NCBI RefSeq assembly: GCF_023856365.1
Contig: NC_064536.1
Coordinates: 38,060,776 to 38,124,775 of the forward strand
Length of the DNA: 64,000 nt
Source of the DNA: Brienomyrus brachyistius
Lineage: Eukaryota; Chordata; Actinopteri; Osteoglossiformes; Mormyridae
Direction: 5' to 3'
The notes below the pieces were generated by a model. That model saw nothing but the letters and a program-made list of their open reading frames with translations, ran no database searches and was not told the DNA's origin. Positions 33,066 to 44,293 of the stretch are shown here, in pieces. Position 1 is the stretch's first letter. Each line of letters opens with the position of its first letter. Position numbers and translations under genes: made by a program.

Positions 33066-33245
33066 TTTTTTTACACCTCCCTCAACTTGCTCTTTGTGGA
33101 GTAAGTTGTCTGTGAAGGGCAGCCACCCATAGCGGCACCCAGGGGTTAAGGGCCTTGCGCAAGGACCCACAGATGTGCTGAGGCTGGGTTTGAACCGGCG
33201 ACCTTCTGATTACAGGCTTAGCCCACTGCGCCACACGCTGCCCCC
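33066..33245 (-). mobile_element. Second tRNA-derived SINE family
   Basis: On the minus strand the head reads gtgtggcgcagtgggctaagc (A box) and ggttcaaaccca (B box), then a shared body ending at ...actccacaaagagcaagttg. It is related to 47702-47928. Confidence 0.7.
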
Positions 33246-33997
33246 AAAATCTGCATTAAATCTGCCTCTTGAGGACTACAGGACCCTTGTATGTGTCTAC
33301 GCTGGTAAGTAGGAAAGGGGAGTGATAAAGACAGAGAGAAGCCACGGATCTACCATCCTGACATGCAAAGGTGATACCACACCCAATCACTGTTGAACCC
33401 TCAACCCAATGAAATCCCCAATCAGTCTGCTGAATGGTCACATGGCTTAGTTTGCTGCTATGTCCAAAGACAGTGTCACATATGTATGCTGCAGTGTTAG
33501 CACCTGTTTGTGCTAATCTCTTGTAAGTCGACCTCTCCACTTTCCACAGGAGCAGCCAGTAGGCGTGGCGTGAATAGGGATGAGAGGGAGGAAGCTGGGA
33601 TTCGGCTCCCCCCTCTGGCTCCTAAGAGTAGCACATTGTCTCATAAAGTGTTACTTTATGAGTTTAGTCCAACCAAAGCATAATGTTTTAAAAATTGCAT
33701 TCAGTCCCAGAGTTGCCAATGTCAGTCTCTGTCTATGTCTCTCTCTCTTCCTCTCTATCAGTGCATTATGTCTCTTGAGGACCACAGGACCCTTACATAT
33801 ATCTTGCAAATGTCTTTCAAAGCCACTTCCTACCAAATTCTTCAGAAGAGCTAAACAGTCCCAGTCTTAGGCTAACCCCCCCCAGACCCTCCCAATGAGG
33901 CTGCATGACAAAGTGATTGCAATACCCAGGATCTGCAGGCTGCTTGTACCAGTGCACCGGAAGACAGGAAGTCAGGCTCCTATTTAAGACTCCAGGC

Positions 33998-34270
33998 CCA
34001 GGATGTTTCTAAGTATGAACACAAAGGTCGGACTTGTGGTCTTGGCAACTTTCCTCCCAAGAACAAACTTGGGTGCAATGAATTATGGGATTGGTGTTGT
34101 TTGGTGAGGACGCACCTGATGAATCCTTGACATTTAATGTGGGACATTTTTACCATCCTCCATACTTTCGTTCTTGAGTATTGGGCCTGGTCTTCAGCAA
34201 TGGAAGATGGCATAAAATGGGTATGTGAGAACATAAGTATGGTCAAATACACTTATTGAAAAATACCCCC
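33998..34270. mobile_element. Small insertion in copy B relative to copy A
   Basis: Copy A reads ccaggcccagattccccc without interruption (11612-11630). Copy B has about 270 bp between ccaggccca and ccagattccccc, with weak inverted ends (ctaagtatgaacac against catacttatgttctcac). It is probably a MITE. Confidence 0.5.
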
Positions 34271-34925
34271 CAGATTCCCCCAGTGCTCGGCATTCTGGGA
34301 AAACCTGCATTTCAAATCAGGTCAGTACTACGGCTGTCTGGCTCGAGAGGCTGCTGTTTTCACACCTTTAATTAACAAATAAATATAAAAGCAAAATATA
34401 GAGAGGAAGGCTTTTATTAAATATAAAATTTTATTAAATTCATAGGAACATACCAGGCTTGTATGTTAAGTTTTGTGTACACATGAGCTTTTCACACATC
34501 ATAATACTACAAGTTAAAGTGTACAAGGCACAACATAGAAATCTCACGCATAAGCAGAGCAGTGCAGATATGATGCTGAGCTTTGCAGCAACGGTTTACC
34601 TGCATTTCAGCAACGTGTTAACCTCACTGCCAACCTGTGAGTTAAACATTGGTGAGTCTGTGTGCAAACTCAGCTCTCCCCGATGGTCATGTGCTTTGGG
34701 CTCCTGTTTCACATCCGGTAGATGCAGGCTTATTTTTCATTTTTATACTAGTCATTATAAGATCACATCAAATTGTACAGCAAATGTACCAGTGTTAAAT
34801 TACCACTGCATGGTGTTTATATGGTTCTCATCAATCAGTGTTACATTTAACCACTTTATAGAGTTCACTGAATGTTGTTTTATAATGTTAAACTTTATTA
34901 GCTCTCATAGTGTTCAATTGATACC

Positions 34926-35276
34926 ATCCATCCATCCATTTTCCAATCCGCTGTTCCTACTGGGTCGCTGGGGGTCCGGAGCCTATCCCGAAAGCCATGG
35001 GCACGAGGCAGGGAACAACCCAAGATGGGGGGCCAGCCCATCTCAGGGCACACTCACACACCATTCACTCACACATGCACCCCTATGGGCAATTTAGTAA
35101 CTCCAATTAGCCTCAGCATGTCTTTGGACAGTGGGGGGAAACCGGAGTACCCGGAGGAAACCCCACGACAACATGGGGAGGACATGCAAACTCCATACAC
35201 ATATAAACCAGGTGGAGACTCGAACCCGGGTCCCAGAGGTATGAGGCAACAGTGCTAACCACTGCAACCCCATGCC
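34926..35276 (-). mobile_element. tRNA-type SINE, complete, 12-bp target duplication
   Basis: Same family as 3901-4235. It is flanked by perfect tcaattgatacc at 34914-34925 and 35277-35288. Confidence 0.9.
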
Positions 35277-35499
35277 TCAATTGATACCATACAGTGTTAA
35301 TCACCATGACTCCACCTCTTCCCACATTGCAAACCCATATGGGTGGCCCATATCTGCCCCATCTTACAATGCACACAAGATCTCATATGTTCACAGTGCT
35401 TGCTTACATGAAGGCACTGCCAGTTCTGGTCCTGCAGCCAGTGATCCAAATCCCTAGGCTGTATTCTAGCCCATGTAACCTGCTTAAGGCCCAGCAGGA
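35277..35499. other. Non-coding stretch
   Basis: Nothing recognised. Confidence 0.3.
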
Positions 35500-36566
35500 C
35501 CTGAGGACCCCTACACTACCAAACAATCCCTTATAAAGGACTCTACGCTTGGTCAGGTCCTCTGATCTGACATTTGCCAGCATGGACATATTCCAGTTCA
35601 CAGCGTGGCTGTAGTGGGCCGGCAGGGTCTCAGCCTTGGGGCCGAGGTTTGGTTTATGACATCACCAGGCGTCTCATGGGGAGAGCCAGCCACAGATACA
35701 CAAAGTGTTGATGGGGGGGCTCGGGGGGGAGCTTCCAAGCACACGCAGACCTGCGAGAGGAATAGGCAGTCAAGGAAAGTCAGAAATGTCCCTCCCCTAC
35801 TGTCCTGTCCGAGATGCATCACTTTCCTACACACATAGCCATACCAGCCCATTCATACAAGGTTAAAAATGTCCCGCTTCAGGCTTCTCCACATGAATTG
35901 GGGCAGAGGATACACATGCACAAGGTAGACCAAGGGGTGAAGAATATCTACTTTTAAGGCGAAGACCATACCTTGGAAGAACAGGGTCCTTGTCTTCCAC
36001 AGTCCGATCTTTTGTCTGGTGGTTGCCAGCTACCCTTCCCAGTTGAAATGGGCAGCACCATCCAAAAGGAAGTTGACCCCAAACACTTTAAGAAGTCTGT
36101 CACAGAGAGTGACACCACCTGTGACGTCCTCCCTCACCCTCCAGCTGCTGAAATACTTGGCCACCGACTTACTGAGGTTGAGCGCCGTGCAGGAGGCCCA
36201 ACCAAACGCATGAACGAGCCTCAATGTGTGACCGAGAGACAAAAAGTGTAGTGTCATCTGCAAATTAGATCAGTTTGACTATTTTTCCCCAACTTCCTGG
36301 GATAAGAAGGCCATAGACCCCGAGGTGGGCGTGAACAGTGCACAGCAGTGGCTCTATATTGAGCACGTAGAGGAAGGGGGAGAGGGGGCATCCCTGCCTC
36401 ACTCCACTCAGCTGAGGCTCCAAGTCACTAAGGAAGCCAACATGGCTCCCAACTTCATTATAAAAGGTGGGTATCTACTACAGGTAATTAGGCCCAAAGC
36501 CAGACTTACCCAATACTTGAAACAGGAAGGGCTGATCTACCTAATCGAAGGCTTTCTCCTGGTCTT
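35500..36566 (-). pseudogene. Tx1-type LINE RT fossil
   Basis: Minus-strand pieces in order: EKAFD, GVRQGCPLSPFLYVLNIEPLL, FADDTTLFVSRS, LVYLVHVYPLPQFMWRSLKRD, YVCRKVMHLG...GG...FLSQVCVCLEAP. They match RT and C-terminal blocks of Tx1/L1-like LINEs of fish. Many stops are present. Confidence 0.65.
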
Positions 36567-36730
36567 TATTTACTTATTTATTTGCTTAGCAGATGAATCT
36601 GAAAATGAAGATGAATCTGCAGTTAGTGTTAAGGGTCTTGCTCAGGGGCCCCATGGTGACATCACACTGCCGAGGGACTTTCCGATAACAGGTGCAGCAT
36701 CGAAACCCACTAAGCCACCACAGGACGCTT
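36567..36730. repeat. tRNA-SINE-like fragment
   Basis: The string ttagtgttaagggtcttgctcaggggccccatggtgacatcac is shared with 12080-12185 and 57297-57370 and belongs to the duplicated block. Confidence 0.45.
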
Positions 36731-37200
36731 AAAAATATGCCTGGAAATCACATAAATAAAAACGTCTCAAACAGGGAGGAGCTCAGGCCCCCTTGGGGGT
36801 GGCAAAGTTTGTCTTTGACCTCTGGACCCTGCATGCTGAGCTCAGCCATCACTGTTGAACCCACACCCCAGTGAAATCCCCAATCAATCTGTCGACCGAG
36901 TCACATGGTTCAGTTTGCTGCCATGTCCAGAGAGTCTCGCGTATGTATACAAGAGTGAACTTCCTGTTTGTGCTGACCTCACAGCCAATGGGTAAGGCTT
37001 GAAGAGGGGAAAGAGGATGCAAGAGGCTGGGGTTCAGTTCCCCCTTCTGGCTCCTGAGAGTAGCACATTCTAACAGGAGCCTGACTTTACAGGTAAAATC
37101 CTATCAGAGCATAATATTTTAAGAATTACGTTCAGTGTGAGACCTGCCAAACTTGGATCTCTCCCCTTCAGCAGAGGTTGCATTTTAAGTCCTGTGCCCT

Positions 37201-37552
37201 TTCCAACAAGAAGGTAACAGAAGAAACACACGGACTCAATCATTATCTCCAGGATTTAGTGACTCTGTGATAGGGGTGATTATTGCAAAATCAGGCAGTA
37301 TTTGCAAGAGCTTGCAATTTTTCAAATGTACTACAGCTATCCCACAAGAAATAGCCAAAATAAAACGACATATTTCTCGCAATGTTTTTGCACCAGAGGC
37401 TTGTATAACTCACAGACACACTAATGTGGGTTTTAATCAGCCTTTAGAAATACAGACACACATCTGAGGCTCAGAAATAAATACGGTGACAGGGAATGTT
37501 CTTCCTGTTGGGGTAAAACTATAATACTATGCAGGGGATAAATCAGAATCAG
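37201..37552. other. Non-coding stretch
   Basis: Nothing recognised. Confidence 0.3.
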
Positions 37553-38865
37553 ACAGGAGGCGGAGCCCTGTTAGGTCCAGCCAGGCGTAGCCCAAAGCGA
37601 TAACAGGGGTCCGGCCTCCTGTGGGGCACAGCCAGACGTAGCCCAAAGCGATCACAGGGGTCCGGCCTCCTGTGGGGCACAGCTAGGCGTAGCCCAAAGC
37701 GATAACAGGGGTCCTCCCTCCTGTGGGGCACAGCCAGGCGTAGCCCAAAGCGATAACAGGGGTCCGGCCTCCTGTGGGGCACAGCCAGGCGTAGCCCAAA
37801 GCGATAACAGGGGTCCTCCCTCCTGTGGGGCACAGCCAGGCGTAGCCCAAAGCGATAACAGGGCTCCTCCCTCCTGTGGGGCACAGCCAGGCGTAGCCCA
37901 AAGCGATAACAGGGCTCCTCCCTCCTGTCGGGCATAGCCAGGCGTAGCCCAAAGCGATAACAGGGCTCCTCCCTCCTGTGGGGCACAGCCAGGCGTAGCC
38001 CAAAGCGATAACAGGGCTCCTCCCTCCTGTGGGGCACAGCCAGGCGTAGCCCAAAGCGATAACAGGGGTCCGGCCTCCTGTGGGGCACAGCCAGGTGTAG
38101 CCCAAAGCGATAACAGGGGTCCTCCCTCCTGTGGGGCACATCCAGGCGTAGCCCAAAGAGATAACAGGGGTTCGGCCTCCTGTGGGGCACAGCCAGGCGC
38201 AGCCCAAAGCGATCACAGGGATCAGCCCTCCTGTGGGGCACAGCCAGGCGTAGCCCAAAGCGATAACAGGGGTCTGCCCTCCTGTCGGGCACAACCAGGC
38301 GTAGCCCAAAGCGATAATAGGGGTCTGCCCTCCTGTGGGGCACAGCCAGGCGTAGCCCAAAGCGATAATAGGGGTCTGCCCTCCTGTGGGGCACAGCCAG
38401 GCATAGCCCAAAGCGATAATAGGGGTCTGCCCTCCTGTGGGGCACAGCCAGGCGTAGCCCAAAGCGATAATAGAGGTCTGCCCTCCTGTCGGGCACAACC
38501 AGGCATAGCCCAAAGCGATAATAGGGGTCTGCCCTCCTCTCGGGCACAGCCAGGCGTAGCCCAAAGCGATAACAGGAGCCGGGCCTCCTGTGGGGCACAG
38601 CCAGGCGTAGCCCAAAGCGATCACAGGAGTCGGGCCTCCTGTGGGGCACAGCCAGGCGTAGCCCAAAGCGATCACAGGAGTCGGGCCTCCTGTGTGGCAC
38701 AGCCAGGTGTAGCCCAAAGCGATAACAGGGGTCTGCCCTCCTGTCGGGCACAGTCAGGCGTAGCCCAAAGCGATCACAGGAGTCGGGCCTCCTGTGTGGC
38801 ACATCCAGGTGTAGCCCAAAGTGATAATAGGGGTCTGAGCTCCAGTGAGGCACAGCCAGGCGTAG
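37553..38865. repeat. 51-bp minisatellite, about 25 copies
   Basis: The unit is gtggggcacagccaggcgta gcccaaagcgataacagggg tccggcctcct. Being 17 codons long with no stop in the unit, it keeps three minus-strand frames open (up to 434 codons). That is an arithmetic effect rather than evidence for a protein. Variants cluster by neighbourhood (ctcctccc units at 37.8-38.0 kb, tctgccc units at 38.27-38.54 kb), as in local amplification. Confidence 0.9.
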
Positions 38866-38879
38866 AAGATATCATACAA

Positions 38880-40600
38880 TAGATAAATAAGAGAAAAAAA
38901 ATAATCAGTGCACATAAATTGCAGATACTGAAAATATGCAGTGGACAGTGGAATTACATGTGTAACTACACAAATACAGATATTGCACTGAGTAGGATAT
39001 AAGTGTATGACATACAAGTCACACAAATACAGTGAATATTTCAGAAGTGTACAGTCGTATCAAGTGGACAGACAGTAGTACAAATGAGGGCACATTATTT
39101 GACTGTGGAGTTATGAAGTATGATGGCAGATGGACCTGCAGAAGCATTCCTTCTTACATAATGGGTGTAGCAGTTTATTGCTGAAACAGCCGTGTAACAT
39201 TCCCACTGTCACATGCAGGGGGTCAGAGGGATTGTCCAAAATGTATTTAAATTTGACCCACCCTCCTCTCACCCACCATTTTAGAGGAGGCTGAACTTCC
39301 CTTGCAGTCCTAGAGCAGTCACCACTGAGTGAGGTAGTCGATGATCCATGCAGCCAGTTGACAATCCACACCAGCTCCTTGCAGCTTCTCCCTCAGCAGT
39401 GTTGGTCGTATTGTGTTGAAAGCACTGTTGAACTCAAGGAACATGACTGTGACAGTGCACTCAGTGTTCTCCAGGTCAGAAAGGGACCGATGGAGCAGGA
39501 AGATGATCGCATCCTCCACTCCAATACCCAGCCTATACGGCTACTGAGGGGGGTCCATCTCACTGCTCACAAGGTGTCGAAGATGGTTGAGTATGATTCT
39601 CTTCGTGCTCTTCATCAGATGGGATGCCAAGGCTACCAGCCTGAAGTGATTGGCTTCCCTGGGGTGCGCAGTCTTGGGGTCAGGAACCACACAGAAGGTC
39701 TCTCTCCAGACTGAGGCTGCCACTAAAAATGCGCAGAATGACCCCACAGAGTTGATCAGCACAAACCCTGAACAGTCAGGAACTGATGCCATGTGGGCCT
39801 GTAGCCTTCCACACTTTCATCTTCCTCAGCTTGTTTCTCACTTGATCTGCCGTTATGGAGAGGCTGAGGGTGGAGGGCCGGGGGGGTGACTTCTGAAGGC
39901 TGCGGTGGTGGGGGGGGGGGGTTGCTGTGATTTCCCTGATGCTGGGTGACGGAGGGCGATGTTGTAATAGGATGGTGCTCCTGGTGACAGTGGAGCACTG
40001 AGGCGGGGGGGGAGGGGGGTGTTGGAGGTCTGAGCTCTGGTTGGTGGATCCTGATGTGATGGAAGGGCAGCTTCAAATCTATTAAAAACAGATTCAGTTT
40101 GTTCACTGACTCCCTGTCGCCACATTCTGTCCGCTGTCCTTACCATAGCATGAGATATTGTTCAGACTCCTCCACACCTCTCCTGTATTATTCCTCTGAA
40201 AACATCCCTCCAGTTTCCTCCTGTAGGTGTCATTTCCCTTCCTGATCTCCCTCTTCAGCTCCATCTGCACTCAGCTCCTCTTTGTATCCAGATCTAAAAA
40301 CCATCTTCTTCTCATTCAGCAGGGTTTTAGCACTGGTGTCACCCAGGGTTTGTTATTTGGAAAACATCGTACTCTCTTGACAGGCACAGTGTTGTCCTCA
40401 CAGAATTTGATGTAGTCCGTGATGCAGGTTATCAAACTATCCACATCCTCCCCATGTGGACTACACAACACTTCCCAGTCCGGATCTGCAGCCACATGTT
40501 TTGGACACTCAGATGAAGAGAGCAGCTGAGCTGCCAATTGATCAGTGCTGGGTAGGGATGGTGGATAGAGGCAGAGAGAAGTAGTGCAGTCTGTCATTTT
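38880..40600 (-). pseudogene. Non-LTR retrotransposon fossil (jockey/Rex-like RT)
   Basis: Minus-strand pieces in order from 40600 down: EDNTVPVKRVRCFPNNKPWVTP, then ...AHPREANHFRLVALASHLMKSTKRIILNHLRHLVSSEMDPPQ, then VEDAIIFLLHRSLSDLENTECTVTVMFLEFNSAFNTI, GAGVDCQLAAWIIDYLTQW. The centre (39850-40100) is a C-rich expansion. It ends near the 51-bp array. Confidence 0.7.
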
Positions 40601-40659
40601 TAATTCTTGCTTTTCCTTAAAAACAATTATATCTCAAAAAGGGAGTCTCCTGAAGCAGC

Positions 40660-41520
40660 TGACAGGTACTGCAGGCCAAGTGAAATGCAGCTTTGGGAGT
40701 TGCTGAAGCAAAAACGTTGGTGTGGGACGAGTTCAGTGAGGCCATGGAACATGACTTTTGGTCCATGTTAAAAAGATTATGGCAAGGATCAGGTGACTCT
40801 AGAGGGGGGTGTAGGGCTTTATCCATGCTGCTTACAGCAAACCAGGAGCACTATTGACCTCAAATGGTGCTGTAGTCAGGTGGTAGAAGGAATATTCGAG
40901 AACCTCCTTGGAGGAAGCAGAGCTGGCATCAGAGAGGAAAACTCACCCATCACTAGGCCTGAGGTCACTAGGGGTGGATGAGTTCCTGAAAAGGACCTGA
41001 GTTCCTGAAACCTCTTGATGTTGTCAAGCTGTCTTGGCTGGCATGCCTCTTTAATATGGCATTGAGATTGGAAACAATGCCCTTGGATTGGCAGACTGCC
41101 ATTGTGGTTCCAATGTTTAAGAAAGGGGACTGGGGATGTGTTCCAGCTTCAGGATCACACTTGTCAGCCCTCTTGGGAAGGTTAATTCAGGGCTACTGGA
41201 GACGATATTCTGTCCATTGGTTGAACTTCAGATCCAGGAGGAACAGTGCGGATCCCCATCTGGTTGAAGAATGCTGGACCAGCTCCTCACCCTCACAAGG
41301 ATACTGAAGGGTTCAGGGGAGTTTAGCCAACCACCTTACATGTGTTTGGTGGACTTGGAAAAAGCAATTGACCGTGTGCCTCTGGTGGTCCTGTGGGGGG
41401 TGCTTTAGGAGAATGGGGCATGGGGTCCATCAAGCCCCTGTACAACCAGAGCGAGAGTTTGATTTTCATTGCCAGCAGTATGTTAGACTCGTTCCCAGTC
41501 AAACCCCAACACACGGAATG
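40660..41520 (+). pseudogene. LINE RT fossil of the 59.6-kb type
   Basis: Plus-strand pieces: AEAKTLVWDEFSEAMEHDF, MALRLETMPLDWQTAIVVPMFKKGD, DLEKAIDRVPL, VLWGVL. They belong to the same LINE clade as 59566-61447. Frameshifts throughout. Confidence 0.7.
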
Positions 41521-41639
41521 GCTTGGGTGAGAGAAATTATTGTTTTTATTGTGTTACTGTTAATTTGCATATGCTCTACTGTTAAATGGTGTTTTTTTCT
41601 GTGTAAATGTACACTTACATAAATAGCTTTATATACATG

Positions 41640-41960
41640 GATGGACATAACTGGTACGCAACTACGCATTCACCTTTAAAAGCGATACGTGCAGCAATGG
41701 ATTGTTGTAACAGTATGAATGCATACGTACATATTTTAAGTGCATTTATGCTGATATGACAAGAAATTATCTTGCATTTTAACTTTTATATGCTAATTCA
41801 TACTTCATTTGCGAAATGAGGTTAATACACTCTGTAATTTCTTGTCATATCAGTGCAAATACACATAAAATACGTACATATTTGCGCTGTTACATGAATC
41901 GATTTCCGGAAGTATTGCTTATAAAGGTGAATGCGTACTTGTGTACCAGTTATGTCCATC
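41640..41960. mobile_element. Foldback/MITE with long inverted repeats
   Basis: The left arm gatggacataactggtacgc...gcattcacctttaaaagc pairs with the right arm complement gatggacataactggtacac...gcattcacctttataagc. A second inner pair (tgatatgacaagaaatta and aatttcttgtcatatca) makes most of the 320 bp palindromic. No coding sequence. Confidence 0.75.
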
Positions 41961-42939
41961 TCTGCTTATATATACATGCCCAAACCTGGGAAGCAGGACC
42001 CCCGTCCCCCACACCGTTTGGTCTCCTGTTTCAGCTGGCTGAGGTGCATCCCCAGTGGCTCTGGCTGGTTCAGCCACTGGGACTTGGTGGGACAGCACGG
42101 AGCTCAGGCCTGATGTGAGACCCAGATCCTCCGGCGGCACGGAACAAGCAGAGCCTTACAGATTCATCAAGGGATGAATGGTTGTTTGAGAGCTGTGGAG
42201 GGGCCCTACACTGATCAGTACTTGTTGAGAAGTCAGTCAATTCAGTCGGGTGACATTCAGCAGAAGGCTACAAGCCGCAGTTCGCAGGACATCACAATCC
42301 CCTGCACAGAAGAGATGGTAGATGAGGTAGGTGGTGAATCTGAGGTCCAGGAGGAAAAGGCAGAAAAGTGTTGTGAGCAAAAGGTTTTTTATAATTATGA
42401 CAGGGAAATGTTTGGCATTTGTGAGACTAAGAAAGGTCTGGTATGAAAGGTGGTGTCTCCTTAGCCACCTGCTAAGAAGACGGTGCAAATTCAAGGTATG
42501 ACCAATGGCAGTAGCACCGATACACTTTATGATATACTGGGCAGTTTGCAGCAGTTCCATGGTGAACCTGAAGGTCATCATCGAGCTCCAAATGAAAACC
42601 CATCTGTTCAGATCTCGTCTTCTTTCCCTGACAGTCACTTGCCATTTCCGGCCATCTGTGATTACCTGTGTGCGTTCATGACATGCAGTGAGTAATGTTT
42701 ACCCTCTATTTAAATGAGTCAAATCTCATTCTCAGACAGATTGTGTTTACATAATTAGCCAAACTTTTTCCAAGTAGTAGATTCAAGTGTTTGTTTCACG
42801 TGATGTCTATGTTGTGTTTAATACTACACTGCAGTACGGTACGCTGGAATTATAACTTTATTTGCGTTATTATTCTTGCTTGTTAGAGGAGATACATCCA
42901 TTTTCGAAGCCGCACCACCATACACACACTTGTAATCAA
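41961..42939. other. Non-coding stretch, nothing recognised
   Basis: Short open frames (for example 42174-42446) have no recognised similarity. I do not call a gene. Confidence 0.35.
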
Positions 42940-43132
42940 AATATTGTAGTTTTGAATCCCCGACCAACAAGACACCACTGAGGTACCCTGAGCTAGGTAC
43001 AGCCCCCAATCACTGCTCCCCGGGTGCTGAATTAGCTGCCCCCTGCTAGGTCATGAAAGTCACATATGGGTTAAATGCAGAGGACACATTTCGTTGTTGT
43101 GCACAGTGTGCTGTGGTGTATCAACAATGACC
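42940..43132 (+). mobile_element. SINE-like repeat with gggttaaatgcagagga core
   Basis: It contains ttgaatccccgaccaacaag, aggtaccctgagc, ccaatcactgctccccgggtgctg and gggttaaatgcagaggacacatttcgttg in the order typical of a common fish tRNA-SINE. Confidence 0.6.
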
Positions 43133-43780
43133 ATTGATCACTAAATTCTAATTCAGCCCATTGCAGACTGATATATTTGTAACTCTTAACCCCATCTAGT
43201 GGGCTGATGGTGTAACTACCATCATGAATAAGGTTATATTTAAAGGTGCCATGGAATGCCGTTTTTAAGCATTTTAGTTCTCTGGTGTCTATACTGTATA
43301 CACTGCCTGGCAAAAATAAGCTTTGATTATAGTGCACATTCATGAAGGTGTTTTTGTCTTTGACCCTTTTGTGTCAGCTGGGGTATTGCTGGTTTTCCTT
43401 TGAAGTGCATGGAAGTGCTGCCGGGCCATGTTGATGTGAGGGACGAGCTGGGCTTTTGTGGAGGTGGTGAATGTAAATGGGAAAATTGCAAGTTGTTTTT
43501 AAGAACGTCATGAAATGATGCATAATGTTTTAAATGATGTTTGTGAAATTTTCATTGTAATTTAATGAAGTTAATAAAGATTAAACACACACACACACAC
43601 TCATATATTTCACTCACCATCTTGAAGAAGACTGGCCTTGGATGATGGGTGACATATGCAGAAACGTATTGGGACAGTTGTGATGCCCTTTGCTGTGTCC
43701 CTCGTGGAACCACCCGCTAGACGAAAAGTGCAATAGATGGCGCCAAATGCGATATTCTGTAACGAGTGTTTTGACTGAAC
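43133..43780. other. Non-coding stretch with (CA)n
   Basis: A (AC)n run lies at 43585-43602. No gene recognised. Confidence 0.4.
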
Positions 43781-44048
43781 TGTTATAAACACGGGAGGAT
43801 GAGCAGGTAGGAAGCGGGGAAGGACAAGGCAGGGAAGCCAGGATAAAGGAGAATGGGGTTTATTGAAGGGACTGGGACAGACAGCGACGCACATCACATT
43901 ATTGACGGACACGCAATAGAGGAAGACGTGGACTGATATAGGGCAGACAAGCCGAAATAACAGGGAACTGGGCACAATCGGGGAAGCACACGTGGTTAAT
44001 GAGGGGGCGTGGCACACACGAGGATCCATCCTGGCAGGTGTCAAAACA
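43781..44048 (-). mobile_element. Minus-strand LTR, probably solo
   Basis: On the minus strand it begins TGTTTTGACACC, ends CGTGTTTATAACA and carries AATAAACCCC. It is similar in style to 14841-15110. No clean target duplication (tgaac against gaggc). Confidence 0.55.
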
Positions 44049-44293
44049 GAGGCCCTGACCAAGTATTGTTATTGTGTCAACAGAATTTAAATAAAACCAA
44101 GCAGTCAGTTGAGTCATTTTTTTCAGTGAGGGTTTAAAATGAACTTTTTGGTCAATAGAGGGTAAACAAAAAAAATGTACCAGCCAAAATAATTTTCTAC
44201 TGACCATTGAACTGCTACAAGATATAATGTTATTAAAAGCAATGCAATTACTAAATACCCATCGACTGACATTTTTGCAGGCAACTATAATAT

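Larger units (their letters stand above)
22913..37200. repeat. Segmental duplication copy B
   Basis: Matches copy A from 1804 on and, at its right part, copy C to about 58540. Extra sequence relative to A comprises the LINE inserts 28600-31960, a small insert near 33998-34270, and the SINE plus Tx1 fossil at 34.9-36.6 kb. The block around 33380-33730 is repeated in diverged form at 36840-37200. Confidence 0.85.

Noticed and set aside
37549..38853. 434-codon minus-strand open frame
   Set aside because: A 51-bp repeat (17 codons) with three overlapping open frames, which is a period effect.
42174..42446. 90-codon plus-strand acidic frame
   Set aside because: No family recognised and no splice or duplication support. 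Left as non-coding.
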